A stretch of DNA of 17,955 nt from Nitrospirota bacterium. GTDB taxonomy: Bacteria > Nitrospirota > Thermodesulfovibrionia > Thermodesulfovibrionales > JdFR-88. Positions 1 through 6,978 of the stretch are shown here, one piece after another. A program made the translations under genes and the position numbers. The stretch covers positions 1-17,955 of the forward strand of contig JAJYGJ010000074.1 in the NCBI GenBank assembly GCA_021790695.1. Direction: 5' to 3'. Numbering within the stretch: position 1 is the first letter of the stretch; each line of letters opens with the position of its first letter. The notes under the pieces are model-generated. The model was not told where the DNA came from. It searched no databases and worked only from the letters and a program-made list of their open reading frames with translations.

Positions 1-63
1 CTGCAGAAAGAATTGATAGAGAGCGCAAAGCGAGCGAAAATAAATAAATTGAAATTCCCTGCA

Positions 64-84
64 TTGAGTTCCGCAGGAACTCAA
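64..84. repeat. Perfect 9-bp inverted repeat, 3-nt loop
   Basis: TTGAGTTCC (64-72) pairs perfectly with GGAACTCAA (76-84) around the loop GCA. No T-run follows on the + strand. On the minus strand an AT-rich tract follows only after about 20 nt. It could be an operator, a REP-like repeat or a weak terminator for a minus-strand gene left of the window. Confidence 0.55.
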
Positions 85-140
85 AAGCTCAAAAGCGAAA
101 GCGCCATTGACCGGCTTCAAACTGAGACACTACCTTTTTC

Positions 141-169
141 TTGTCTTTCTGGGCTGTTTTTCATAAACT
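141..169 (+). promoter_or_regulatory. Candidate sigma-70 promoter of mobA
   Basis: TTGTCT (141-146), a 17-nt spacer, then TAAACT (164-169). The -10 box ends only six bases before the mobA ATG at 175, so the expected transcription start falls on or beside the start codon. No Shine-Dalgarno sequence is visible there, which fits a leaderless mRNA. Both boxes are imperfect, so this is only a candidate. Confidence 0.4.
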
Positions 170-174
170 AAGTA

Positions 175-864
175 ATGCTTGCCGTGGTGCTCGCAGGAGG
201 TGAAAACAGACGTCTCCCCATCACCAAGGGTTTTGTGAAGATCGGGGGCAGGAGGATCATCGAAGGCCTCCTTGCCGCCCTCGGCGGCTTTTTCGACAGG
301 CTGGCCATAAGCACGAATGAGCCGGAGAAATATTATTACCTGGGCGTTCCGCTTGTTGGAGACGTCTATCCCGTCCGCGGCCCGATGACCGGCATCTTCT
401 CGGCGCTGTCCTTTTTTTCAGGCAACGGCAAATTGTCCGCGGGCGATAATCAGGCTTCCCCGGGCGGCGATGACGATGCCTTTTTCATCGCATGCGACAT
501 GCCCTACGTCAAGACCGAGCTGGCGGCCAGGCTGGCATCCATGAGGCGGGGACACGGGTGGCATGTCATTGCCCCCGTTTGGAAAGGCCGCCCCGAACCT
601 CTTTTCGCCTTCTATTCGTCGCGGTGCCTGCCGTCCATGGAGACGCGCCTGCTTGCCGGAAAGACGGCCCTCCGGGAATTTATGGCGGACGCGCGGACCC
701 TTTTTCTCGATGAAGAGGAGACGGGCGGGATTGACCCCGCGGGGCTTTCCTTTATCAACATAAATACTGCCGGAGACCTGAAGGCGGCCCTGGCCCTGGC
801 CCCCGGAACAAGGACCCCGGCCCCCCTGAATAAGAGAATAAGAGACATGGAAAAGGAGGTCTGA
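175..864 (+). CDS. mobA: Molybdenum cofactor guanylyltransferase MobA
   Basis: Cytoplasmic enzyme that transfers GMP from GTP to molybdopterin, giving the MGD cofactor of DMSO-reductase-family enzymes. The N-terminus VVLAGGENRRLP...K is the nucleotide-binding loop of the family (usual form LAGGxSSRMGxDK), here with a diverged middle but the Lys kept. ACDMPYV near residue 108 is the metal-binding Asp motif, and FININT near residue 196 is the family's C-terminal signature. Length (229 aa) is slightly above the usual ~200. The ATG at 175 is required because the nucleotide loop begins at residue 4. There is no Shine-Dalgarno. The stop overlaps the start of the next gene. A related nucleotidyltransferase such as MocA is possible but less likely. 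Confidence 0.87.
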   Translation: MLAVVLAGGENRRLPITKGFVKIGGRRIIEGLLAALGGFFDRLAISTNEPEKYYYLGVPLVGDVYPVRGPMTGIFSALSFFSGNGKLSAGDNQASPGGDDDAFFIACDMPYVKTELAARLASMRRGHGWHVIAPVWKGRPEPLFAFYSSRCLPSMETRLLAGKTALREFMADARTLFLDEEETGGIDPAGLSFININTAGDLKAALALAPGTRTPAPLNKRIRDMEKEV

Positions 865-1043
865 TGGGAGACCTTTTAGTCATCCTCGTTATCGTGGTTG
901 CGATCACTGGTTTTTCCAGGGTCCGCGAGACCGCGAGGGGTTTTCGGCAGGCGGTCCGGAATTTCCGGGAGGCCGTGGCGGAACCGGCGGAAATAGATAT
1001 AACGCCGGGCCCCGGCGCGCCCGAAAGGGCGCGCAAACAATAG
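864..1043 (+). CDS. TatA/TatE-like 59-residue membrane protein
   Basis: Begins at the ATG that overlaps the mobA stop (TGATG), with a strong AAGGAGG ribosome site at 853-859. Residues 3-16 are hydrophobic (DLLVILVIVVAITG). A hinge and a basic amphipathic helix follow (FSRVRETARGF, RQAVRNFREAV, residues 17-38), then a short Pro/Ala/Glu-rich tail. This is the layout of TatA/TatE: short membrane helix, Gly-Phe hinge, then an amphipathic helix ending in the F(R/K)xA pattern. TatA oligomers help move folded proteins across the inner membrane, and many Tat substrates are MGD molybdoenzymes, so the link to mobA makes sense. It is shorter than standard TatA and lacks the usual polar residue before the helix. 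It could be a diverged TatA or only a lookalike. Confidence 0.6.
   Translation: MGDLLVILVIVVAITGFSRVRETARGFRQAVRNFREAVAEPAEIDITPGPGAPERARKQ
1015..1034 (+). other. GC-only hairpin with GAAA tetraloop at the end of the TatA-like gene
   Basis: GCGCGCCC (1015-1022), loop GAAA, GGGCGCGC (1027-1034): a perfect 8-bp stem of only G and C, closed by a GNRA-type loop. It covers the last codons of the TatA-like gene. There is no T-run, so it is not a classic intrinsic terminator. A weaker similar hairpin follows around 1055-1069. It may protect the 3' end of the mobA-tatA-like message. Confidence 0.5.
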
Positions 1044-1144
1044 AATAAAATGTCGCGCCCGAAGGGCCGCATAAATATAAAATGCGCGGACTATCGTAAA
1101 CGGTGGAAATCAAAGTGAAAGACCATAAAGAGGATTAGCCCGGA

Positions 1145-2248
1145 GTGGAGAGAGGCCAGGAGGCAAAAATTGATCTGAAGGCCCTTCGTCACAATTTGAG
1201 GGCCGTAAAATCCCTTGCGGGCGGGGCCGTCATAGCCGTGGTCAAGGCCGACGCTTACGGGCACGGCGCTGTCCCCGTATCAAAAACACTGGAGAAGGAG
1301 GGTGTTTTTGCCCTCGCGGTTGCCTATGCCTCCGAGGCGAGGGTCCTCAGGCAGGCCGGCATAAAATCCACCGTGCTGGTCCTCTTTGACGAGGAGCCGG
1401 AACCTTGCTTCGACCTGGACCTGGTCCCGGTCATACATTCGCTGAGGTCCGCGAGGCGTCTTTCGCGTGAAGCCCGCAAAAGAGGCAGGCAAATCGATGT
1501 CCACGTCAAGGCGGACACGGGGATGGGAAGGATGGGGCTTTGCGCCGACGTATGCGCGCGGGATATCCTTCAGATAGCGTCTTTGCCCGGGCTTCGCCTC
1601 CAGGGGCTCATGAGCCATATTTCCGAGGCGCATCCCGGGGGCCTGGATTTTGCCCGCCTTCAGCTTGAGAGGTTCGGCTCGCTCCGGCGGGAACTGGCGG
1701 CCAAGGGCATGAAACCCTTTGCCCATATCTCAAGCAGCGCTTCGGCCCTTCTTCTTCCCGAGGCCGCCATGGACGCGCTCCGGGTCGGGCTCCTGCTTTA
1801 CGGCGCCTGCCCGTTTGAGGCCCGGGGGCCGGACGGACATCTGCCGGATAAAGGCTTCAATTTAAAGCCGGTAATGGAGGTCAGGACCAGGATAATGCTC
1901 GTAAAGAGGTTCGGCAAGGGCCAGCCGGTAGGCTATGACAGGACCTTCGTTACCCCGCGGCGCTCGAATATCGCGGTCATACCGGTGGGTTACGCGGACG
2001 GGTATTCCAGGGCGTTTTCAAACAGGGCCAGCGCCCTTGTAAGGGGACAGAGGGCGGCGGTCGCGGGCAGGGTTTGCATGGACGTGACAATGCTCGATGT
2101 GACAGGGATAAGGGGTGTATCGGAGGGGGATGAGGTCGTGCTCCTGGGCGGCGGGCTATCCAGCCGGGAGCTTGCAGGCTGGGCCGGCACCAACCCCTAT
2201 GAGGTCATGACCTCTCTTGGCGGGGGGGCGAGGAGGCGCTTCGAGTGA
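1145..2248 (+). CDS. alr: Alanine racemase
   Basis: PLP enzyme that interconverts L- and D-alanine for peptidoglycan. The PLP-binding Lys is K34 in AVVKADAYGHG, HVKADTGMGRMG is the conserved barrel motif, and the second catalytic base is Y264 in VGYDRTF. GYADGYSR and the GRVCMD motif near the C-terminus are also typical. At 367 aa it is full length. The start is GTG at 1145: a TAG lies in frame at 1136-1138, so no earlier start exists, and AAAGAGGA sits about ten bases upstream. The stop overlaps the start of mlaE, so the two are probably translated together, and alr heads the alr-mlaE-mlaF-mlaD run. Confidence 0.95.
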   Translation: MERGQEAKIDLKALRHNLRAVKSLAGGAVIAVVKADAYGHGAVPVSKTLEKEGVFALAVAYASEARVLRQAGIKSTVLVLFDEEPEPCFDLDLVPVIHSLRSARRLSREARKRGRQIDVHVKADTGMGRMGLCADVCARDILQIASLPGLRLQGLMSHISEAHPGGLDFARLQLERFGSLRRELAAKGMKPFAHISSSASALLLPEAAMDALRVGLLLYGACPFEARGPDGHLPDKGFNLKPVMEVRTRIMLVKRFGKGQPVGYDRTFVTPRRSNIAVIPVGYADGYSRAFSNRASALVRGQRAAVAGRVCMDVTMLDVTGIRGVSEGDEVVLLGGGLSSRELAGWAGTNPYEVMTSLGGGARRRFE

Positions 2249-3018
2249 TGCGTTTTGTGGAGCTTTTGGGCTCCCTCATCATCGGGTTTACCAGGGGCGT
2301 GGGCAGCGTCTTTCTGCTTTTCGCGGAGAGCCTGAAGGAGATGCTGCTGCCGCCCTACGAGATAAAAAACACCTCAAGGCAGGTCCTGGAGGTCGGCATA
2401 AAGAGCGTGCCCGTCGTGATAATAACGGCCGTTTTTACCGGCATGGTCCTTGCCTTGCAGACCTTCACGGGGTTCAAGCGGTTCGGTGCGGAGGCGCTCG
2501 TCGGCACCGTCGTGTCGCTTTCGATCACAAGAGAGATGGGGCCGGTGCTTACGGGACTGGTCGTGGCGGGCAGGGCGGGGGCGGCAATGGCCGCGGAGCT
2601 TGGGACCATGCGGGTCACGGAGCAGATAGACGCCCTCGAAACGCTGGCGACAAGCCCGGTCAAATACCTCATCGTTCCCAGGTTCGTTGCCTCCGTGATC
2701 GTCCTTCCCGCGCTCACGGTAATCGCGGACATGCTTGGCATCCTGGGCGGATACGCCGTGGCCGTATGGCTGTACGGGATGAGTTCCGCGCTTTACTGGC
2801 ACAGGGCATGGAACTACCTTGAGGTGCGCGACATATTCGGCGGGCTTGCGAAGGCGGCTTTTTTCGGCGCCGGCATAGCCATTGTCTGCTGCCACGAGGG
2901 TTTTTACACCGAAGGCGGGGCCGAAGGCGTGGGCAAGGCAACCACGGGGGCGGTCGTCATATCCTTCATGACCATACTGATCTCCGACTATTTTCTGACG
3001 GCATGGTTTCTGAAATGA
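2248..3018 (+). CDS. mlaE: MlaE-family lipid ABC transporter permease
   Basis: Inner-membrane permease of an MCE-type ABC transporter that moves phospholipids between inner and outer membrane. It has several hydrophobic segments, the family core TREMGPVLTGLVVAGRAGAA (about residues 93-112), and the MRVTEQIDALETL coupling region that contacts the ATPase. Length 256 aa is normal. The start ATG at 2248 overlaps the alr stop; a GTG directly before it (2245) is an equally possible start. AGGAGG lies at 2231-2236. The ATPase gene follows after 16 bases and the MCE protein gene after that, the standard mlaE-mlaF-mlaD order. Confidence 0.94.
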   Translation: MRFVELLGSLIIGFTRGVGSVFLLFAESLKEMLLPPYEIKNTSRQVLEVGIKSVPVVIITAVFTGMVLALQTFTGFKRFGAEALVGTVVSLSITREMGPVLTGLVVAGRAGAAMAAELGTMRVTEQIDALETLATSPVKYLIVPRFVASVIVLPALTVIADMLGILGGYAVAVWLYGMSSALYWHRAWNYLEVRDIFGGLAKAAFFGAGIAIVCCHEGFYTEGGAEGVGKATTGAVVISFMTILISDYFLTAWFLK

Positions 3019-3034
3019 CCGGAATATTCCTGAA

Positions 3035-3790
3035 ATGATCGAAATCAAGGACCTTCACAAGGCTTTCGGCGCTCATCAGGTCCTCCGGGGGGTGGACCTC
3101 CAGGTGCAGGACGGGCAGAGCGTGGTCGTAATCGGGGGCAGCGGTTCTGGAAAAAGTGTGCTCATGAAGCATATAATAGGGCTTCTCAGACCTGATAAGG
3201 GGTCCGTACTTATCGACGGCGTCGATATTGCGAAGCTTGACGCCAAGCATTTATATGAGGCAAGAAAGAAATTCGGCATGCTTTTCCAGGGCGCCGCTTT
3301 ATTCGACTCGATGACAGTGTGGGAGAACGTGAGCTTCGTGCTCCTCAGAAGCGGCATGAGGGCCGCGGAGGCCAAACAGGTGGCGATCGAAAAACTCAGG
3401 CTTGTCGGGCTCACGGACGTGGAGGACCTCATGCCCGCGGAGCTTTCCGGCGGCATGCGTAAGCGGGTGGGCCTTGCCCGCGCGATCGCGCACCAGCCCC
3501 AGATCCTTCTTTATGACGAGCCCACTACCGGGATAGACCCTATCATGGCGGACGCCATCAACGACCTCATAATAAAGATGCGGGAGGAGTTGCTTGTCAC
3601 TTCCGTCACGATAACCCACGATATGCACAGCGCTTACAAGATAGCCGACCGGATCGCCTTCCTCTACGATGGAAGGATCGTGGAGACCGGCACTCCGGAT
3701 GAGATAAGAAACACGTCAAATCCCCTGACCAGGCAATTCATAACCGGCAGCGCGCAGGGGCCGATCAGGATCGAGGGGCTGAGCGCCTGA
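3035..3790 (+). CDS. mlaF: MlaF-family lipid transporter ATPase
   Basis: Cytoplasmic ATPase subunit that powers the MlaE permease. Walker A is GGSGSGKS (residues 34-41), the Q-loop lies in GMLFQGAALFDSMTVWENV, the ABC signature is LSGGM (137-141), Walker B is ILLYDEP with D161 and E162, and the switch His is H195 in ITHD. The GMLFQ and DPIMAD patterns are typical of MlaF rather than of general ABC ATPases. Length 251 aa is normal. The stop codon overlaps the ATG of the next gene (TGATG), implying translational coupling with the MCE protein. Confidence 0.95.
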   Translation: MIEIKDLHKAFGAHQVLRGVDLQVQDGQSVVVIGGSGSGKSVLMKHIIGLLRPDKGSVLIDGVDIAKLDAKHLYEARKKFGMLFQGAALFDSMTVWENVSFVLLRSGMRAAEAKQVAIEKLRLVGLTDVEDLMPAELSGGMRKRVGLARAIAHQPQILLYDEPTTGIDPIMADAINDLIIKMREELLVTSVTITHDMHSAYKIADRIAFLYDGRIVETGTPDEIRNTSNPLTRQFITGSAQGPIRIEGLSA

Positions 3791-5262
3791 TGAAAATAAC
3801 GACCGAGGTGAAAGTCGGCATCTTCGCCATCATAGTGATGGGCCTTCTGGCGCTTATGACGTTCTGGGTGGGCGGCCTGTCTTGGCTTAAAAAGCCGGGT
3901 TACATCCTGTACGTCTACTTTAACGATGTGAGCGGGCTCGAAAAAAAGAGCAAGATACTGGTGGCGGGCGTGGACGCGGGGCACATAGAGGACATCACAC
4001 TGACTGACGGCAAGGCGAAACTGACGCTGAGGATACACAGGAACGTGGTCCTCTATTCGGACGCGGAGGCGAGCATAAGCTCCATGGGACTGCTGGGCGA
4101 GAAATACCTGGCCATAAAGGTAGGCTCGAAATCCCCCGTGCTCAAAGACGGGCAGACCATCACCAGCGTCGCCCCCAGCGTCAGCATCGACGAGCTGATG
4201 AGAAAACTCTCCAGCCTCTCCAATGGGGTGACCAAGCTGGTGGGCAAGGTCAACGAGGTGCTCTCGCCCGAACAAATCCATTCGATGCAGGCCGCGATAA
4301 ACAACGTGCGGGCGATCACGGAAAACGTGAACACGGCCATCCTGGCGGACAACGGCAAGATAAAGACCGCCCTCGACAACGTCAATTCGATCATAGTCAC
4401 GCTCAAGGGCACAACGCAGCAAAACTCCAAAAACATAACGGAGCTGATCGCCAACCTGAAGGACCTCTCGCAGACACTGAGGCAGGAAGCCCCAAGCCTT
4501 CTGAGCAATATGAGGGAGACGACCGTCGAGGTCAAAAACATGGTCAAGCAGACCAGGCCCGGAATCGAATCCATCGTCAACAGCACGAGGCAGATAACCA
4601 CCAATCTTCAGCAGGGCAAGGGGACCCTGGGCAAGCTGCTGACCGACAAGAGCCTTTATAACAATTTAAACAGCAGTGTCAAGGGCCTGAAGGACGTCTT
4701 CGGGGCAATCAACCGCTTCAAGGTCTACCTGGACTTCCAGGGCAATTATCTTACCCGCGGCAGCGGAGGCGGGGAAGGGCGGTTCCTGCTTACACTTCAA
4801 CCCAGGCCCGACAGATACTATATCGTGGGCGTGGTCTCCAACCCCATCGGGCGCATCGACAAGATACAGCACTTCGACACCGCGACAAACCAGGTAGTGA
4901 CGGATTCGGAGAACGTCCATTCGGATATAGAATTCCTTGGCCAGTTCGCGCGCAGGTTCAACAATACGGCGCTGCGCATCGGGGTCACGGACAATACCTT
5001 CGGCATAGGCGCGGACCAGTTCTTCCTGAACGACAGGCTTGAACTCTCAATGGACGCATGGGACTTCGGGACAAGAGAGGCCTTCGCCCATCACGCGCAT
5101 CTGAGGGTTGGCGGCCAGTATTTCCTGTTCAAGCATCTTTATCTCTCCGGTGGCTGGGACAATCCGCTCAATGCCCATTGGAGCGGCCCTTTCATTGGCG
5201 GAGGCATCCGCTTCGAGGATGAGGACCTGAAGTATCTTCTGAGCGTGGCCCCCAAGCCTTAG
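3790..5262 (+). CDS. MlaD-like MCE protein with long helical stretch and beta-rich C-terminus
   Basis: Substrate-binding MCE component of the alr-linked Mla transporter. Order seen: one membrane helix (about residues 8-30), one MCE domain (about 36-115, with VSGLEKKSKILVAGVDAG and SMGLLGEKYLAIKVG), a long helix-prone segment rich in Asn, Thr and Lys (about 130-310), then about 175 residues of alternating amphipathic strands with aromatic ends (YYIVGVVSN, LRIGVTDNTFGIGADQFF, HLRVGGQYFLF, LYLSGGWDN, FIGGGIRF). At 490 aa it is far longer than E. coli MlaD (~180 aa). The C-terminus resembles a small outer-membrane beta-barrel, as described for MlaD of some diderms outside the Proteobacteria. If so, the protein could bridge inner and outer membranes. 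The MCE assignment is secure; the barrel is inferred from pattern. Confidence 0.88.
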   Translation: MKITTEVKVGIFAIIVMGLLALMTFWVGGLSWLKKPGYILYVYFNDVSGLEKKSKILVAGVDAGHIEDITLTDGKAKLTLRIHRNVVLYSDAEASISSMGLLGEKYLAIKVGSKSPVLKDGQTITSVAPSVSIDELMRKLSSLSNGVTKLVGKVNEVLSPEQIHSMQAAINNVRAITENVNTAILADNGKIKTALDNVNSIIVTLKGTTQQNSKNITELIANLKDLSQTLRQEAPSLLSNMRETTVEVKNMVKQTRPGIESIVNSTRQITTNLQQGKGTLGKLLTDKSLYNNLNSSVKGLKDVFGAINRFKVYLDFQGNYLTRGSGGGEGRFLLTLQPRPDRYYIVGVVSNPIGRIDKIQHFDTATNQVVTDSENVHSDIEFLGQFARRFNNTALRIGVTDNTFGIGADQFFLNDRLELSMDAWDFGTREAFAHHAHLRVGGQYFLFKHLYLSGGWDNPLNAHWSGPFIGGGIRFEDEDLKYLLSVAPKP

Positions 5263-5270
5263 CGGGTCTT

Positions 5271-6830
5271 TTACCTGCACGGCAATGTGTTTTTTTGCGC
5301 CTCCGGTACTTTGTCGCGGTTATGCCACCACCCTCCGCCTAGCGCCATAAATAATGCCGCGGTGTCCGCAAAACGGTTGGCCCTGGCCTGTACGACATTG
5401 ATCACTGCCTGTTGATAAGACTGCTCTGCTGAGAGCAACGACAAGTAATTAACATAGCCCAGTTCGAACTGCCGGCGCGCAAGGTCGAGGCTGCGCCCGG
5501 AGGCCCGTTCGAAATCCACTGCGGCCTTAAGGGCATCAGCATCGCACTTAAGCGCATGCAGAATGTCCGCGACGTTCTGGAAGGCGGCGATGACCGTGCC
5601 CCGATACTGCGCCTCGGCCAGATCCAGGCCCGCTTCGGCGGCACGCCTCCTGTGCCGCAGGGCGCCCCCGTCAAAGAGCGTCTGCGCAATGTTTCCCGCC
5701 AGGGACCAGAGGCCCGTGCCGGCAGTGAACAATCGGCCGATTCGGGCGGCGGTGGAACCCAAATCAGCGCTGAGAGTTATGTCTGGCAACTGGGCAGAGG
5801 CCGCGACACCGATCTGGGCGCAGGCGGCATGCAGTTGCGCAAGGGCGGCGCGCACGTCCGGGCGTTGCTCCACCAGCCTGGATGGCAGGCTGACGGGCAG
5901 CGCCCGCGGGAGAACAAGCGAATCGAGATCGAACTCTTCTTCCATCTGCCCGTTCGGGAACCCGCCGGCAAGGGCAGCAAGCAGGTCGCGGGTTTGCGCC
6001 AGTTGCCTCCTGAGCGGCGGCAGGGCCTGCCGCGCCTGGGCAAGGGCCGCTTCCTGCGCGGCCACGTCCGCCCCGGCTACATAGCCCAGGGATAACTGAC
6101 GGCGCAGAAGGCCCAGCATCCCGGTCTGGACGCCGATAATTTTAAGCGTCGCGGAAATCTGGGCGCGAAGCGAGGCCTCCTGGATGGCCGCCGCGACAAC
6201 GTTCGAGGTAAGAGCGAGATAAGCCGCCTCAAGCTGGAAGTACTGAAAATTGGCCTGGGCCTCCAATGATTCCACCTGCCGCCGGTTGCCTCCGAATATA
6301 TCGGGGGCATAATCCACGCTTACTTGAGCGGTGGCGAGAGAGTAGGGTTCTTCGTTCGAAGCCGGAGTCGGCGAGATGACGCCCGAGTCCCGGGCGCGGC
6401 TGATCGATCCGGCCGCCTGGATGACGGGATAGTAAGCGCCCGCCTGGGCATAAACGCTTTCCCGGGCCTGGCGCAAGGCGGCCCTGGCCGCGGCGATTGT
6501 GGGACTTTTTTTGAGCGATCTTTCGATGAGCGCATCAAGAGGCTTTGACTTGAACAGTGCCCACCACTCACGCGGGATTTCCAAGCCCATGACAAAGCGC
6601 TGTTGCCCGCCGCCCGGCACATTGGCCACTGACGGCGTCGCGGTCAACGGACGGGCAGTATAGCCCGCATTGGCCGGCAAAGCGGGACGATGGAAATCGG
6701 GACCCACCGTACAACCTGAAAAGAGGGCGACGAAACCCGCAAGAAGGGCCGCCTCCGTCATTGTCCAGATGACGGCATGAAAACGCCTTGCCTGCAAACA
6801 TCCTCCGAATGGACGCCTATTGATTTTCAT
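5271..6830 (-). CDS. NodT/OprM-family outer-membrane efflux lipoprotein
   Basis: Outer-membrane channel of a tripartite efflux pump (RND type). The N-terminus has a basic stretch, a hydrophobic segment and a lipobox-like FSGC with the acceptor Cys at residue 40, followed by TVGPDFHRP, the hallmark start of mature NodT-family proteins. Two long helical repeats follow, including PDVRAALAQLHAACAQIGVA and PDITLSADLGS, and FELGYVNYLSLLSAEQ near the C-terminus. At 519 aa it is complete. The ATG overlaps the last 14 bases of the pump remnant, with GGGGGAAAG as ribosome site, so the original operon order (adaptor, pump, channel) is still visible. A second Met at residue 24 is a less likely start. It is convergent with the MCE gene, only 8 bases away. 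With the local pump lost, it may work with another system or be decaying. Confidence 0.92.
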   Translation of the reverse strand: MKINRRPFGGCLQARRFHAVIWTMTEAALLAGFVALFSGCTVGPDFHRPALPANAGYTARPLTATPSVANVPGGGQQRFVMGLEIPREWWALFKSKPLDALIERSLKKSPTIAAARAALRQARESVYAQAGAYYPVIQAAGSISRARDSGVISPTPASNEEPYSLATAQVSVDYAPDIFGGNRRQVESLEAQANFQYFQLEAAYLALTSNVVAAAIQEASLRAQISATLKIIGVQTGMLGLLRRQLSLGYVAGADVAAQEAALAQARQALPPLRRQLAQTRDLLAALAGGFPNGQMEEEFDLDSLVLPRALPVSLPSRLVEQRPDVRAALAQLHAACAQIGVAASAQLPDITLSADLGSTAARIGRLFTAGTGLWSLAGNIAQTLFDGGALRHRRRAAEAGLDLAEAQYRGTVIAAFQNVADILHALKCDADALKAAVDFERASGRSLDLARRQFELGYVNYLSLLSAEQSYQQAVINVVQARANRFADTAALFMALGGGWWHNRDKVPEAQKNTLPCR

Positions 6831-6978
6831 CTTTCCCCCGTAGAAACAGCATCCGAAGCGGCGGCACGACTACCAGCAGCATGAGGGGGCCAAGCAGCAT
6901 GCCCCCCACGATTACCGTAGCCAGGGGGCGCTGCACCTGGCTGCCGATGCCGGTCGAAACGGCGGCAGGGAAAAGACC
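6817..6978 (-). pseudogene. C-terminal remnant of an RND efflux pump (CusA/CzcA-like)
   Basis: In the frame ending at the TAG at 6817-6819 the minus strand reads LFPAAVSTGIGSQVQRPLA, then VIVGGMLLGPLMLLVVVPPL and a short basic tail. This is the end of heavy-metal RND pumps: the conserved TGxGxxxQRPLA motif and the last membrane helix. Only about 53 of roughly 1,030 residues remain. Upstream of about 6978 the frame reads into the adaptor gene in the wrong frame, so the rest of the pump is missing. The preserved stop/start overlap with the channel gene shows this end is original. A genomic deletion or an assembly join could both explain it. Confidence 0.82.

Larger units (their letters stand above)
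1..174. other. Upstream region of mobA, possible end of a truncated reading frame
   Basis: No recognisable gene. Frame 1 of the + strand stays open from the first base to a TAA at 169-171 (56 codons), so the end of an upstream gene cannot be excluded. The translation is low-complexity, matches nothing I know, and contains a perfect hairpin, which argues against coding. The minus strand also has an edge-open frame of similar quality. The stretch holds the hairpin at 64-84 and a candidate mobA promoter at 141-169. Confidence 0.3.

Noticed and set aside
2217..2822. 201-residue open frame overlapping mlaE
   Set aside because: It is another frame of the well supported permease gene.
5556..6095. 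Two + strand open frames opposite the outer-membrane channel gene
   Set aside because: They lie fully inside the antisense of a complete NodT-family gene and show Arg/Gly/Ala-rich shadow composition.
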